Assembly (NCBI RefSeq): GCF_019879105.1
Contig: NZ_CP082249.1
Coordinates: 3,838,256-3,902,255, forward strand
Reading direction: 5' to 3'
Length of the DNA: 64,000 bases
From: Natrinema sp. SYSU A 869
GTDB taxonomy: Archaea; Halobacteriota; Halobacteria; Halobacteriales; Natrialbaceae
The position numbers were made by a program, and so were the translations under genes. The notes under the pieces were generated by a model. It worked only from the letters and a program-made list of their open reading frames with translations, searched no databases and was not told where the DNA came from. Positions 24,703-32,854 of the stretch are shown in pieces. How positions within the stretch are numbered: position 1 is the stretch's first letter; each line of letters starts with the position of its first letter.

Positions 24703-26922
24703 ATGAGCGAGCAACCCGACGAGCAATCGACCCCGATAACAGAGTCGTCCGACAACTATCCATCGGCATCCCGCCGTCGCGTGTTACAGGCCGCTGTAGC
24801 CGCGGGCGGAGTCGTCGGTCTGGGCAACATTGCACTCGCTCAGGAGACTCAGACGATAGAACTCGGCGGCGAAACAAGCGGTTGGCAAGGCGTCGCACCC
24901 GACGCCATCGCGGGCGAGACGAACCCGACGCTGGAACTCGAAGAGGGGACCACGTACGAAGTCACGTGGGAGAATCTCGACGGTGCTGCGCACAACTTCG
25001 TCATCGTCGATAGCGAGGGTGGGGAACTCGAGCGGACGGAGCTCATGAGTGAGCAGGGCGAGACCCAGACGCTCGAGTTCGAGGCGACGAGCGAGATGGC
25101 GGAGTACTACTGTGAACCGCACCGGGCGACGATGCGAGGGGATATCTCGATCGGCGGCGGCAACGGAGGTGGGGCACAAGAGGAGCCGGCAGACGGCCAA
25201 GCACAGGGTTTCTTCCAGTCGGGGACGGAAATCGGCGTCCAGACCATCGCGGAGGGAATGACCGCGCCGACGGATATGGCGGTCGCCGACGAGGATCAGA
25301 ATCGCTACTTCGTCACTGACCAGACTGGCGAGCTCTGGGTCGTCACCGACGACGGGCTACAGGACGAGCCGTTCCTCGACGTCAGCGATCGGCTGGTCGA
25401 GCTCGGGACGTTCGCAGGCGACTATGCCGACCAGAACCAGGACTACGACGAGCGAGGGCTGCTTGGGATCGAGTTCCACCCCGAGTTCTCGGAGAACGGA
25501 CAGTTCTATGTCCACTACAGCGCACCGCCGAACGATGAGACGCCGGATGGCTGGAGCCACGTTGAAGTCGTCTCCGAGTTCCAGGCGACCGACGATATGA
25601 GTCAGGGCGATCCCGAGTCGGAGCGAGTCCTGATGGAGTTCCAGAAGCCCCAGTACAACCACGACTCCGGGCCGATGGCGTTCGGGCCCGACGGCTACCT
25701 CTACGTTCCGATGGGCGACGGTGGCGGCGCGAACGACAATATGGAGGGCCACGTCGACGACTGGTACGATGGCAACGAAGGTGGGAACGGGCAGGACGTC
25801 AGCGAAAATCTGTTGGGAAGCGTTCTTCGCGTCGACGTCGACAGTGAGGGTGAGGACCAGCCGTACGGGATTCCCGAGGACAATCCGCTGGTCGATTCTG
25901 ACGAGGGGCTCGACGAACACTACGCGTGGGGCTTCCGTAACCCGTTCGGCATCTCGTTCGACAGCGAGGACCGACTGTTCGTCGCCGATGCCGGTCAGGA
26001 CTTGTTCGAAGAAGCAAACACCGTCGAGTCGGGCGGCAACTACGGCTGGAACGTCAAGGAAGGAACCCACTGCTTCAGCACGGACAGCCCGAGCCAGCCG
26101 CCGGAGGACTGTCCGGACTCGGCTCCCGATGAGCCGCCGTACGACGGCCAGGAGCTTCAGGACCCGATCGTCGAGTATCCACACATCTACCAAGAGGAAA
26201 TGGTCGGTATCGTGATCGTCGGCGGTCACGTCTACGAAGCCGGGCAGGTCGGGGGTCTGGATGGAAAGTACATTTTCGGTGACTGGACGTCCGATCCGTC
26301 CCGCGAAGAGCCGGCAGGCCGACTCCTCGCCGCCTCGGATTCCGACGGTGGCGGGGCCGAACCGATGGATGGCGAGGGCGGCGGGAACGAGACGGCCGAC
26401 ATGAACGAGACAGCCGGTGGGAACGAAACGACCGACATGAACGAGACAGCCGGTGGGAACGAAACGGTCGACATGAACGAGACAGCCGGTGGGAACGAAA
26501 CAACCGCCGGAAACGAAACGGCACCCGACGCGGGCGGAGGGGGCGAGGAACAGGTGGTCCCGCGAGATGATCTCTGGGACATGGAAGAACTGCAGGTCGC
26601 GGGCACCGAAGATGGATCCTTCCCCTACTTCGTCCGAATGTTCGGCCAGGACGACGAGGGGAACGTGTACGTGCTCGCAAACCGGGAAGGAACTCCGACG
26701 GGTGACACGGGTACAGTCATGCAGATCGTCCCACCGGGCGAGGGAGACTCCCTCTCGATGCCCGGCGGAGGCGGCGAAGCCGCCCCCGAGGAGCAGGAAA
26801 CCGACGAGAACGCGACGGAAGACACTCAGGACGAGCCGATCGACGAGGGCAACGAGACCGCGGACAACGAAACCGAGATGAACGACAACGCAACCGACGA
26901 CAACGCGACCGACGGCGCGTAA
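24703..26922 (+). CDS. cupredoxin-PQQ sugar dehydrogenase fusion, exported
   Basis: A 739-residue exported protein. A Tat signal (S-R-R-R-V-L-Q-A-A then a hydrophobic stretch ending A-L-A-Q, about 20-50) leads to a plastocyanin-like copper domain (about 55-155, with A-H-N-F-V-I-V and Y-Y-C-E-P-H-R-A-T-M as likely ligands). A six-bladed glucose/sorbosone dehydrogenase propeller follows (about 175-680) with Y-N-H-D-S-G-P-M-A-F-G-P-D-G and A-W-G-F-R-N-P-F-G. A loop near 560-615 has 8 N-E-T sequons, and the tail has five more N-x-T sites. It likely oxidises sugars outside the cell with PQQ and passes electrons to the copper domain. Confidence 0.85.
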   Translation: MSEQPDEQSTPITESSDNYPSASRRRVLQAAVAAGGVVGLGNIALAQETQTIELGGETSGWQGVAPDAIAGETNPTLELEEGTTYEVTWENLDGAAHNFVIVDSEGGELERTELMSEQGETQTLEFEATSEMAEYYCEPHRATMRGDISIGGGNGGGAQEEPADGQAQGFFQSGTEIGVQTIAEGMTAPTDMAVADEDQNRYFVTDQTGELWVVTDDGLQDEPFLDVSDRLVELGTFAGDYADQNQDYDERGLLGIEFHPEFSENGQFYVHYSAPPNDETPDGWSHVEVVSEFQATDDMSQGDPESERVLMEFQKPQYNHDSGPMAFGPDGYLYVPMGDGGGANDNMEGHVDDWYDGNEGGNGQDVSENLLGSVLRVDVDSEGEDQPYGIPEDNPLVDSDEGLDEHYAWGFRNPFGISFDSEDRLFVADAGQDLFEEANTVESGGNYGWNVKEGTHCFSTDSPSQPPEDCPDSAPDEPPYDGQELQDPIVEYPHIYQEEMVGIVIVGGHVYEAGQVGGLDGKYIFGDWTSDPSREEPAGRLLAASDSDGGGAEPMDGEGGGNETADMNETAGGNETTDMNETAGGNETVDMNETAGGNETTAGNETAPDAGGGGEEQVVPRDDLWDMEELQVAGTEDGSFPYFVRMFGQDDEGNVYVLANREGTPTGDTGTVMQIVPPGEGDSLSMPGGGGEAAPEEQETDENATEDTQDEPIDEGNETADNETEMNDNATDDNATDGA
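26399..26506 (+). repeat. 36-bp tandem repeat inside the dehydrogenase gene (about 3 units)
   Basis: Three near-identical 36-bp units, each encoding D-M-N-E-T-A-G-G-N-E-T-T or close variants. Each unit supplies two N-E-T sequons. Codon-level identity between units points to recent slippage or unequal recombination rather than slow convergence. Confidence 0.85.
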
Positions 26923-27133
26923 CAGCTCGAGTCTCCACCCTCGAGTGGAACGCGATTCACTCGTGCTATCGGCGATTTTCCGTGCCATCGACGGGTTTGG
27001 CGACTTGCACTCGAGAGAGCGTTTACGGCGATTCCACAGCGGCCGGTTCGGAACCCCGCCGAGGAGTGCCGGTCTCTGACAGTCGTTTCTCGCCGGCCCG
27101 ACCTTGATGCTGGATGACAGCGAATCCCCGTCT

Positions 27134-27964
27134 ATGAGCACGAATACGACGACCGGAACCATCATCGCACAGGGGGCCGAGATACCGGCGCTCGGACTCG
27201 GTACCGCAGGCATGTCCGGCGGCGACTGTCAGCGGGCCGTCGAAACCGCGCTCGCGGTCGGCTACCGCCATATCGACACCGCCCAGCTGTACGACAACGA
27301 GGCTGCGGTCGGCCGAGGGATCGCCGAGAGCGAGGTCGACCGCGAGGACGTCTTCGTCGTGACGAAGGTCCATCCCGACGACGCCGCTCCCGCTGACGTG
27401 TGTGAATCCACAGAACGAAGCCTCGAGCGGCTCGAACTCCAGACCATCGACCTGCTCCTGTTACATGGGCCAAGCGACGAGGCACCGCTCGCGGCGACCA
27501 TCGGTGCGATGAACGACTGCCAGCACGACGGGCTGGTCGACCACATCGGGATCAGCAATTTCGGGATCGAGGGACTCGAGGACGCGATTGACTGTTCCGA
27601 GACGCCGATCGTCACGAATCAGGTGAAGTATCATCCGTACCATCAGCCGGACGACCTCATCGCGTACTGTCTCGAGAACGAGATCCTCCTGACGGCGTAC
27701 AGCCCGCTCGCGGAGGGGTCCGTCGTCGGTGACGAACGGTTGGCGTCGATCGGCGAGCCGTACGGCAAGTCAGCCGCACAGGTGGCCCTGCGATGGCTGA
27801 TCCAGCACCCCTACGTCGCGGCGATCCCGAAGGCGGCGAGTCGGGAACACATCGAGGCGAACGCGGACGTTTTCGACTTCGAACTCTCGGCAGAGGAGAT
27901 GCGCGCGGTGTTCGAACTCAACGGTGGGCTTTCAGATCGGCTGGCCGCGCAGATGGGACTATAG
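27134..27964 (+). CDS. aldo/keto reductase
   Basis: A 276-residue NADPH-dependent aldo/keto reductase (TIM barrel). The catalytic tetrad is visible: Asp and Tyr in D-T-A-Q-L-Y-D-N-E, Lys in V-T-K-V-H-P, and His in L-L-L-H-G-P. The cofactor-binding end has I-P-K-A-A-S-R-E-H-I. It reduces aldehydes or ketones to alcohols in the cytoplasm. The last codon and the TAG stop are inside the 86-bp element starting at 27959, so the element insertion set the end of the protein. Start ATG 27134 precedes M-S-T-N-T-T-T; an upstream in-frame ATG at 27107 is less likely. Confidence 0.9.
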   Translation: MSTNTTTGTIIAQGAEIPALGLGTAGMSGGDCQRAVETALAVGYRHIDTAQLYDNEAAVGRGIAESEVDREDVFVVTKVHPDDAAPADVCESTERSLERLELQTIDLLLLHGPSDEAPLAATIGAMNDCQHDGLVDHIGISNFGIEGLEDAIDCSETPIVTNQVKYHPYHQPDDLIAYCLENEILLTAYSPLAEGSVVGDERLASIGEPYGKSAAQVALRWLIQHPYVAAIPKAASREHIEANADVFDFELSAEEMRAVFELNGGLSDRLAAQMGL

Positions 27965-28044
27965 TAGCCGCTGAAACGATTTATACACTGATCGCACAGC
28001 TGTCATTCGATCAGATGTGCAGTGACTTTCAGCGGCTACTATAG
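27959..28044 (+). mobile_element. 86-bp miniature inverted-repeat element, family 1, copy 2
   Basis: It differs from copy 1 (4311-4396) at 4 of 86 positions, with perfect 18-bp ends. Its first bases CTATAG supply the last Leu codon and the TAG stop of the aldo/keto reductase. The hairpin lies between that gene and the epimerase and could end transcription there. Confidence 0.92.
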
Positions 28045-28143
28045 CGTGACGGCTACGCAGTAGTGAGTCGCTCATCGCGAGCGCGATTCGAACACCACGA
28101 AAAATCATAACAGTAACACGGCCGCCCCGAGCAGTATAACCCG

Positions 28144-28527
28144 ATGCATTTCGATCACGCCGGGATTGCGACCGACGACGCGGCGGACCTCGCAGCACTG
28201 TACAGCGACCTCTTCGGCCTTGAGGTCGCCCACGAGGAGGAGTTCGATGGCATGCACGTCGTTTTCCTCGACTGTGGCGACGGATATCTCGAACTGCTCG
28301 AGCCGCTCGAGGAGGGCACGATTTCGCGATACATCGAGGACAACGGGGCGGGAATCCACCACCTCGCGCTCGCGACCGACGACATCGAGGGTGCTCTCGA
28401 GACGGTCCGCGACCGCGACGTGGCGCTGATCGACGAGGAGCCGCGACCGGGGGCGTGGGGCCACTCAGTGGCGTTCCTCCATCCGAAGGACACAGGCGGA
28501 ATCCTGATCGAACTCGTCGAACACTGA
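28144..28527 (+). CDS. mce: methylmalonyl-CoA epimerase
   Basis: A VOC-fold metalloenzyme of 127 residues that converts S- to R-methylmalonyl-CoA. Metal ligands are the His in M-H-F-D-H-A-G, a Glu in Y-L-E-L-L-E-P, the His pair in G-I-H-H-L-A, and a late Glu in I-L-I-E-L-V-E. Length and N-terminal sequence match archaeal epimerases. It works with the mutase at 22845. An AT-rich AAAAATCATAA about 35 nt upstream may be its promoter, needed because the 86-bp element separates it from the gene before. Confidence 0.92.
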   Translation: MHFDHAGIATDDAADLAALYSDLFGLEVAHEEEFDGMHVVFLDCGDGYLELLEPLEEGTISRYIEDNGAGIHHLALATDDIEGALETVRDRDVALIDEEPRPGAWGHSVAFLHPKDTGGILIELVEH

Positions 28528-28539
28528 CCGGCGCGTCGC

Positions 28540-29532
28540 CTACTCGCTCGCCGGAGACTCGGCCGTAGTTATTTGCCGTATCTCGTCACGGGTCTCGTGG
28601 CGGACCGCGACGGTGTCTGGATATCGCCCCTCGAGATCGATTTGCGCGTTGTAGCTGACGGTGCCGAGACAGTCGACGCAGTTGTCGGCGTCCTGTTCGC
28701 CGACGGCGACGGTGACTGTGAGACGATCGCGACCCTCGTCGTAGGCCGTCTCAGCAAGCGAGAGGTCGTGACAGGGCGTCGGCGTTCCGATATCGCCCGC
28801 TACGACGACGGTTTCGCCCGTGAATTCGACGCTGGCTCGGTCGCCGTCCGTTCGGTCTGCACACTGCCCCTCGTCGACCGCGAGCGATGCGTCGACAACG
28901 TCAGGAACCGGACAGGAAATCGTGGTTGAGGTCGACTCCGTCCCGATGCCGGTCTCGCGGAGCGTGATGTTCATTTGGGATCGGGTGCAGTCGAACGGCC
29001 GCCGGCTGACGCTGTCGGCAACGGTCGACTCGCTCGTGCCGTCATCACTGCTGGTCGTGACGGTGACCGCGTACGACCGCGGCTCGACGAGGACGATCGT
29101 GATCCCCTCGCCCGCCGCAAGGTCGAGATCCCGCTCGAGTAGCGTTCCCCCATCGCCGCTTTCAGCGGCATCACCGTCTCCGTCGTCCTCACTGTCTCCG
29201 TCGTCCTCACTGTCTCCGTCGTCCTCGATGTCTTCGTCAGTCGTGATCGCGACGGAAATCGTTCGGTCCGTTTCGCCTTCGTTGCGGAGCTCAAGTTCGT
29301 GTGGGGGATGTGCGGGAAGGAACGGAACCTCGTCCGGATCGCCGACCGTGATCGCGTCCGCCGATTCCGATCCAGTGTCTCTCTGATCGGTCCCGTCGCT
29401 CGAGTTGGCACCAGCGTCGTCATCGTCGGTCCCGGAACGGTCCGTCTGGAGGCGCTCGAACGTCGAACCTGTACAGCCGGCTAGTCCACAGAGCGCGCCG
29501 GTGGTGCCGGCGAGGAGGTCGCGTCGTCGCAT
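28540..29532 (-). CDS. Tat lipoprotein, haloarchaeal, unknown function
   Basis: A 330-residue secreted lipoprotein. The N-terminus M-R-R-R-D-L-L-A-G has the twin arginines, and the lipobox L-A-G-C places the lipidated Cys near residue 20. An Asp/Gly/Ser-rich linker follows; further on, a run of E-D-D-G-D-S repeats comes from an 18-bp tandem unit near 29185-29230. Beta-rich domains make up the rest, with four cysteines in the C-terminal half (C-P-V-P-D-V, Q-C-A-D, T-P-C-H-D, N-C-V-D-C). No catalytic motif is seen. ATG 29532 was preferred over the GTG at 29547. Confidence 0.7.
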   Translation of the reverse strand: MRRRDLLAGTTGALCGLAGCTGSTFERLQTDRSGTDDDDAGANSSDGTDQRDTGSESADAITVGDPDEVPFLPAHPPHELELRNEGETDRTISVAITTDEDIEDDGDSEDDGDSEDDGDGDAAESGDGGTLLERDLDLAAGEGITIVLVEPRSYAVTVTTSSDDGTSESTVADSVSRRPFDCTRSQMNITLRETGIGTESTSTTISCPVPDVVDASLAVDEGQCADRTDGDRASVEFTGETVVVAGDIGTPTPCHDLSLAETAYDEGRDRLTVTVAVGEQDADNCVDCLGTVSYNAQIDLEGRYPDTVAVRHETRDEIRQITTAESPASE

Positions 29533-29666
29533 ACGAGATTCCACCACGATGGGGAATAAACACCTTTGTCAGGCGCTCTAACCTGTATTTAGTCGAGACT
29601 ATCAGGGATTCCGGGGCAGGCAAATGTCACGGCTTTACTGAACCCGTCGCGCGTCTACGTCGGTTT

Positions 29667-30137
29667 ATGAGTAGCCTATTGCAGCGGGAGAACCAGCGCA
29701 GTAGCGACAGCGAACCGCTCCGTCGATCGGAGACGGACGAGGGATCGATCGTCGCAAGCGGAGTGTTTCGGCTCGCACGCGTCCTGTTCGGTGCCGTCCT
29801 CGCGTTCATGGCGACTGACAACCTTCGGAACCTCGAGGGGCGAATCCAGTACGCCGAGTCGAAGAACGCGCCGGTCCCGTCGCTGTCAGTTCCGGCGATC
29901 AGCGGTGGTCTCCTGTTTGGGAGTCTCGGGATCGCACTGTGGCGCGTTCCCGCCGCGTCTGCCGCTGCGGTCGCGTCATTTTTCGCGGGCGTCACGCCCC
30001 TGATGCACGACTTCTGGAACGTGGACGATCCCGAAGAGAAACAACAGCAGATCATCGAGTTTTCGAAGAACACCGCGTTGCTGGGAGCGGCGCTCGCCTT
30101 CCTGCAACTGGGCCGATCCCAGAATTCCCGGGAGTGA
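29667..30137 (+). CDS. DoxX family membrane protein
   Basis: A 156-residue membrane protein with a charged N-terminus (about 1-30) and four hydrophobic helices, in keeping with the DoxX family. The conserved features M-A-T-D-N-L-R-N-L and the late H-D-F-W-N-V-D-D-P match this group; the H-D-F-W motif is typical. DoxX proteins act at the membrane in thiosulfate oxidation or redox stress, but the haloarchaeal members have no assigned substrate. The gene is convergent with the flavin reductase at 30192. Confidence 0.8.
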   Translation: MSSLLQRENQRSSDSEPLRRSETDEGSIVASGVFRLARVLFGAVLAFMATDNLRNLEGRIQYAESKNAPVPSLSVPAISGGLLFGSLGIALWRVPAASAAAVASFFAGVTPLMHDFWNVDDPEEKQQQIIEFSKNTALLGAALAFLQLGRSQNSRE

Positions 30138-30191
30138 ATCCATTCGGTCAGCGACTTGAGCACGGTCCAGTTTCGCCGATCAGTTCGAGCG

Positions 30192-30830
30192 TCAGCCGAA
30201 GTTCTCAATTAGCGCCTCATCGGAATCGCCGCCAGCGTCCTCGATCGCATCGGCGACGAACGTGACGAAGCCGTCGAAGCCGAACGCGTAGAGCTGGCCC
30301 GCCTCGCGGTGGGTCGCGATCGCGTCCGCCAGGTCGTCGTCAGCGTCCTGGTCGACGAATACGACCGTCGCGCCTGCGTCCGTGAGCGCCTCGAGCCGAT
30401 CGGTGTGGGCTGGTTCGTCGGCCTGATAGATTACCACGGCGTCGTGGCCTGCGTCGTGGGCCGCTTCAGCGACTGCGACCGATGGGCCGATCCCCGGGCC
30501 GCCGGCGACTGCGACGATATCGTCCTCGCCGTCGTAGGCGATTCGACCGAACGGCCCCTCGATATGAACGGTCTCGCCGCCCTCGAGTTCGGCGAGCCAC
30601 GGCGAGAGGTCGCCGTCGGGATCCACGCCCACGGTGAGTTCGAACGTCTCGCCGACGGACGGCGACGAGAGCGTGTAGTGGCGCGAGAGTACCTCGTCGT
30701 CGGGTGCTGCTCGAAGCAAGACGAACTGACCCGGTTGGGCGTCGAACCCGTCTGGCGTCTCGAGTGCGATCGCGACGGTATCAGGACCGACTTCGCTGAC
30801 CGATTCGACGGTGACTGGCGTCCCTTCCAT
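30192..30830 (-). CDS. ferredoxin-NADP reductase-type FAD oxidoreductase
   Basis: A 212-residue flavin reductase of the ferredoxin-NADP(+) reductase superfamily. The FAD-binding barrel has S-R-H-Y-T-L-S-S-P (the R-x-Y-S/T-x-x-S motif) and the NAD(P) domain begins A-G-G-P-G-I-G-P-S. It ends in a Phe-rich F-G-F-D-G-F region rather than the usual C-G-P motif, and no iron-sulfur cysteines are present, so electrons must pass to a separate carrier. It starts at ATG 30830, divergent from korA. Confidence 0.82.
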   Translation of the reverse strand: MEGTPVTVESVSEVGPDTVAIALETPDGFDAQPGQFVLLRAAPDDEVLSRHYTLSSPSVGETFELTVGVDPDGDLSPWLAELEGGETVHIEGPFGRIAYDGEDDIVAVAGGPGIGPSVAVAEAAHDAGHDAVVIYQADEPAHTDRLEALTDAGATVVFVDQDADDDLADAIATHREAGQLYAFGFDGFVTFVADAIEDAGGDSDEALIENFG

Positions 30831-31066
30831 GACGAATCCGTTCGGCGGCTGATTGAAAAGGCGTTCCGTTCCGTCTACGACGCCGGTTCGACTTCAGATC
30901 CGGAACGCGCGAAAACTATCTCTCGGCTCGGTCATACGTTCGCTCCGTTGTCGGTTTCTTTCCCCCGATAACCGAGTCTCCACAATTAATAACACCGGCC
31001 AGCTGTTTTTCTCTATACCGAACATATCAGCCACTGTTGCGGTGGCAGGTTGGGGTTTCAGAAGCC

Positions 31067-31077
31067 TTTTCATTTAT
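31067..31077 (+). promoter_or_regulatory. probable TATA box of korAB
   Basis: TTTTCATTTAT about 28 nt before ATG 31100, spacing that fits a leaderless transcript. It supports the start at 31100, not the longer open frame from 31037. Confidence 0.45.
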
Positions 31078-31099
31078 GGGGGGCAAGGCTCAGCATAAC

Positions 31100-32854
31100 A
31101 TGGCTGAGGACCTCAACTGGGCGGTCGGAGGCGAAGCCGGGGACGGCATCGACTCCACGGGTAAGATCTTCGCTCAGGCACTCGCCCGAGCCGGACGGCA
31201 CGTATTCACCTCGAAAGACTTCGCGTCGCGGATCCGCGGTGGCTACACAGCTTACAAGATCCGCACCTCCGTCAACAAGGTCCAGAGTGTTGTCGATCGA
31301 CTCGACATTCTGGTCGCGCTCACCCAGCGCACGATTGACGAGAACTTAGACGAGCTCCACGAGGGCAGTGCAATCATCTACGACGGCGAGCGCTCCTGGG
31401 ATGCCGAAATTCCCGACGAGATGACCGCCGTCGACGTCCCGCTGAAGTCGCTGGCTGAGGAAGCCGGCGGCGCGATTATGCGAAACATCGTCGCGCTCGG
31501 TGCCGCGTGTGAGATCACCGGCTTCGACGTCGAGTACCTCGACGAAGCCCTCGAGAAGCGCTTCGGTGGCAAGGGCTCGAAGATCGTCGAGAACAACAAG
31601 GAGGCCGCCCGGGCGGGTCAGGAGTACGTCCAGGAGAACTACGACCTGGATCACCTCGGCTACAACATCGACACGACCGACAACGATTACGTCTTACTCA
31701 ACGGCAACGAGGCGATCGGGATGGGCGCACTCGCGGCTGGCTGTCGGTTCTATGCCGGCTACCCGATCACGCCCGCAACGTCGATCATGGAGTATCTGAC
31801 GGAGCGTATCGAGGACTACGGTGGCCACGTCGTTCAGGCGGAAGACGAGTTATCAGCGGTCAACATGTCACTCGGGGCCGCGCGTGCCGGTGCCCGATCG
31901 ATGACCGCGACGTCGGGAGCCGGAATCGACCTCATGACCGAGACCTTCGGTCTGGTCGCGACCAGCGAGACGCCACTGGTCATCGCCGACGTCCAGCGCT
32001 CCGGTCCATCCACGGGGATGCCGACGAAGCAGGAACAGGGCGACCTTAATATGGCGCTGTACGGCGGCCACGGCGAGGTCCCGCGGTTTGTCGTCGCCCC
32101 CACGTCGATCACCGAGTGTTTCTGGAAGACTGTCGAGGCGTTCAATCTCGCCGAGAAGTACCAGACGCCGGTCTTCCTGGTCTCTGACCTGGCGATGTCG
32201 GTCACCGAGCAGACGTTCCCGCCGGAGGCCTTCGACATGGACGAGGTCGAGATCGATCGCGGCAAGCTCGTCGAGGACGACGAGGTCGACGAGTGGCTCG
32301 ACGCACAGGGTCACTTCCGCGCTCACGCCGTCACCGAGGACGGTGTCAGCCCGCGTGCCATCCCCGGCACGACCGACGCCGCCCACATGTCCACCGGCCT
32401 CGAGCACGACGAGCTCGGCCGTCGGACGGAGGAAGAGGACGAGCGCGTCCACCAGGTCGACAAGCGAAACCGCAAGGTCGAGACCGCACAGAACGAAGAG
32501 GACTGGGACTACCGGGAGTTCGGCGACCCCGACGCCGACAACCTCATCATCTCGTGGGGGTCGAACGAAGGTGCACTCATCGAAGCGCTCGACTACCTCG
32601 AGGAGGACGGTATCGACGTGCGCGTCATCTCGGTGCCATACATCTTCCCGCGACCAAACCTGACCGAGGAGATCGAGGCTGCCGCCGACACGATCGTCGT
32701 CGAGTGTAACGCGACCGGGCAGTTCGCCGACGTGATCGAACACGACGTGCTTACCCGTGTCAAGCGTATTAACAAGTACACAGGCGTCCGCTTCAAGGCG
32801 GACGAACTCGCGGACGATATCACCGACAAACTCACCGAGGAGGTACCAGCATAA
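31100..32854 (+). CDS. korA: 2-oxoacid:ferredoxin oxidoreductase subunit alpha (fused gamma-alpha)
   Basis: The large subunit (584 residues) of a 2-oxoacid:ferredoxin oxidoreductase that decarboxylates a 2-oxoacid, most likely 2-oxoglutarate, to acyl-CoA and reduces ferredoxin. The N-terminal gamma domain (about 1-190) starts G-G-E-A-G-D-G-I-D-S-T-G-K; the alpha domain has G-A-L-A-A-G-C-R-F-Y-A-G-Y-P-I-T-P-A-T and D-V-Q-R-S-G-P-S-T-G-M-P-T-K. The stop overlaps the korB start (TAATG), which implies translational coupling. The choice of 2-oxoglutarate rather than pyruvate rests on size and motif and is not certain. Confidence 0.9.
   Translation: MAEDLNWAVGGEAGDGIDSTGKIFAQALARAGRHVFTSKDFASRIRGGYTAYKIRTSVNKVQSVVDRLDILVALTQRTIDENLDELHEGSAIIYDGERSWDAEIPDEMTAVDVPLKSLAEEAGGAIMRNIVALGAACEITGFDVEYLDEALEKRFGGKGSKIVENNKEAARAGQEYVQENYDLDHLGYNIDTTDNDYVLLNGNEAIGMGALAAGCRFYAGYPITPATSIMEYLTERIEDYGGHVVQAEDELSAVNMSLGAARAGARSMTATSGAGIDLMTETFGLVATSETPLVIADVQRSGPSTGMPTKQEQGDLNMALYGGHGEVPRFVVAPTSITECFWKTVEAFNLAEKYQTPVFLVSDLAMSVTEQTFPPEAFDMDEVEIDRGKLVEDDEVDEWLDAQGHFRAHAVTEDGVSPRAIPGTTDAAHMSTGLEHDELGRRTEEEDERVHQVDKRNRKVETAQNEEDWDYREFGDPDADNLIISWGSNEGALIEALDYLEEDGIDVRVISVPYIFPRPNLTEEIEAAADTIVVECNATGQFADVIEHDVLTRVKRINKYTGVRFKADELADDITDKLTEEVPA

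Noticed and set aside
25357..27213. 618-codon leftward open frame over the PQQ dehydrogenase
   Set aside because: Opposite strand of a gene with clear domains; its own translation is Val/Arg-rich without family signatures.
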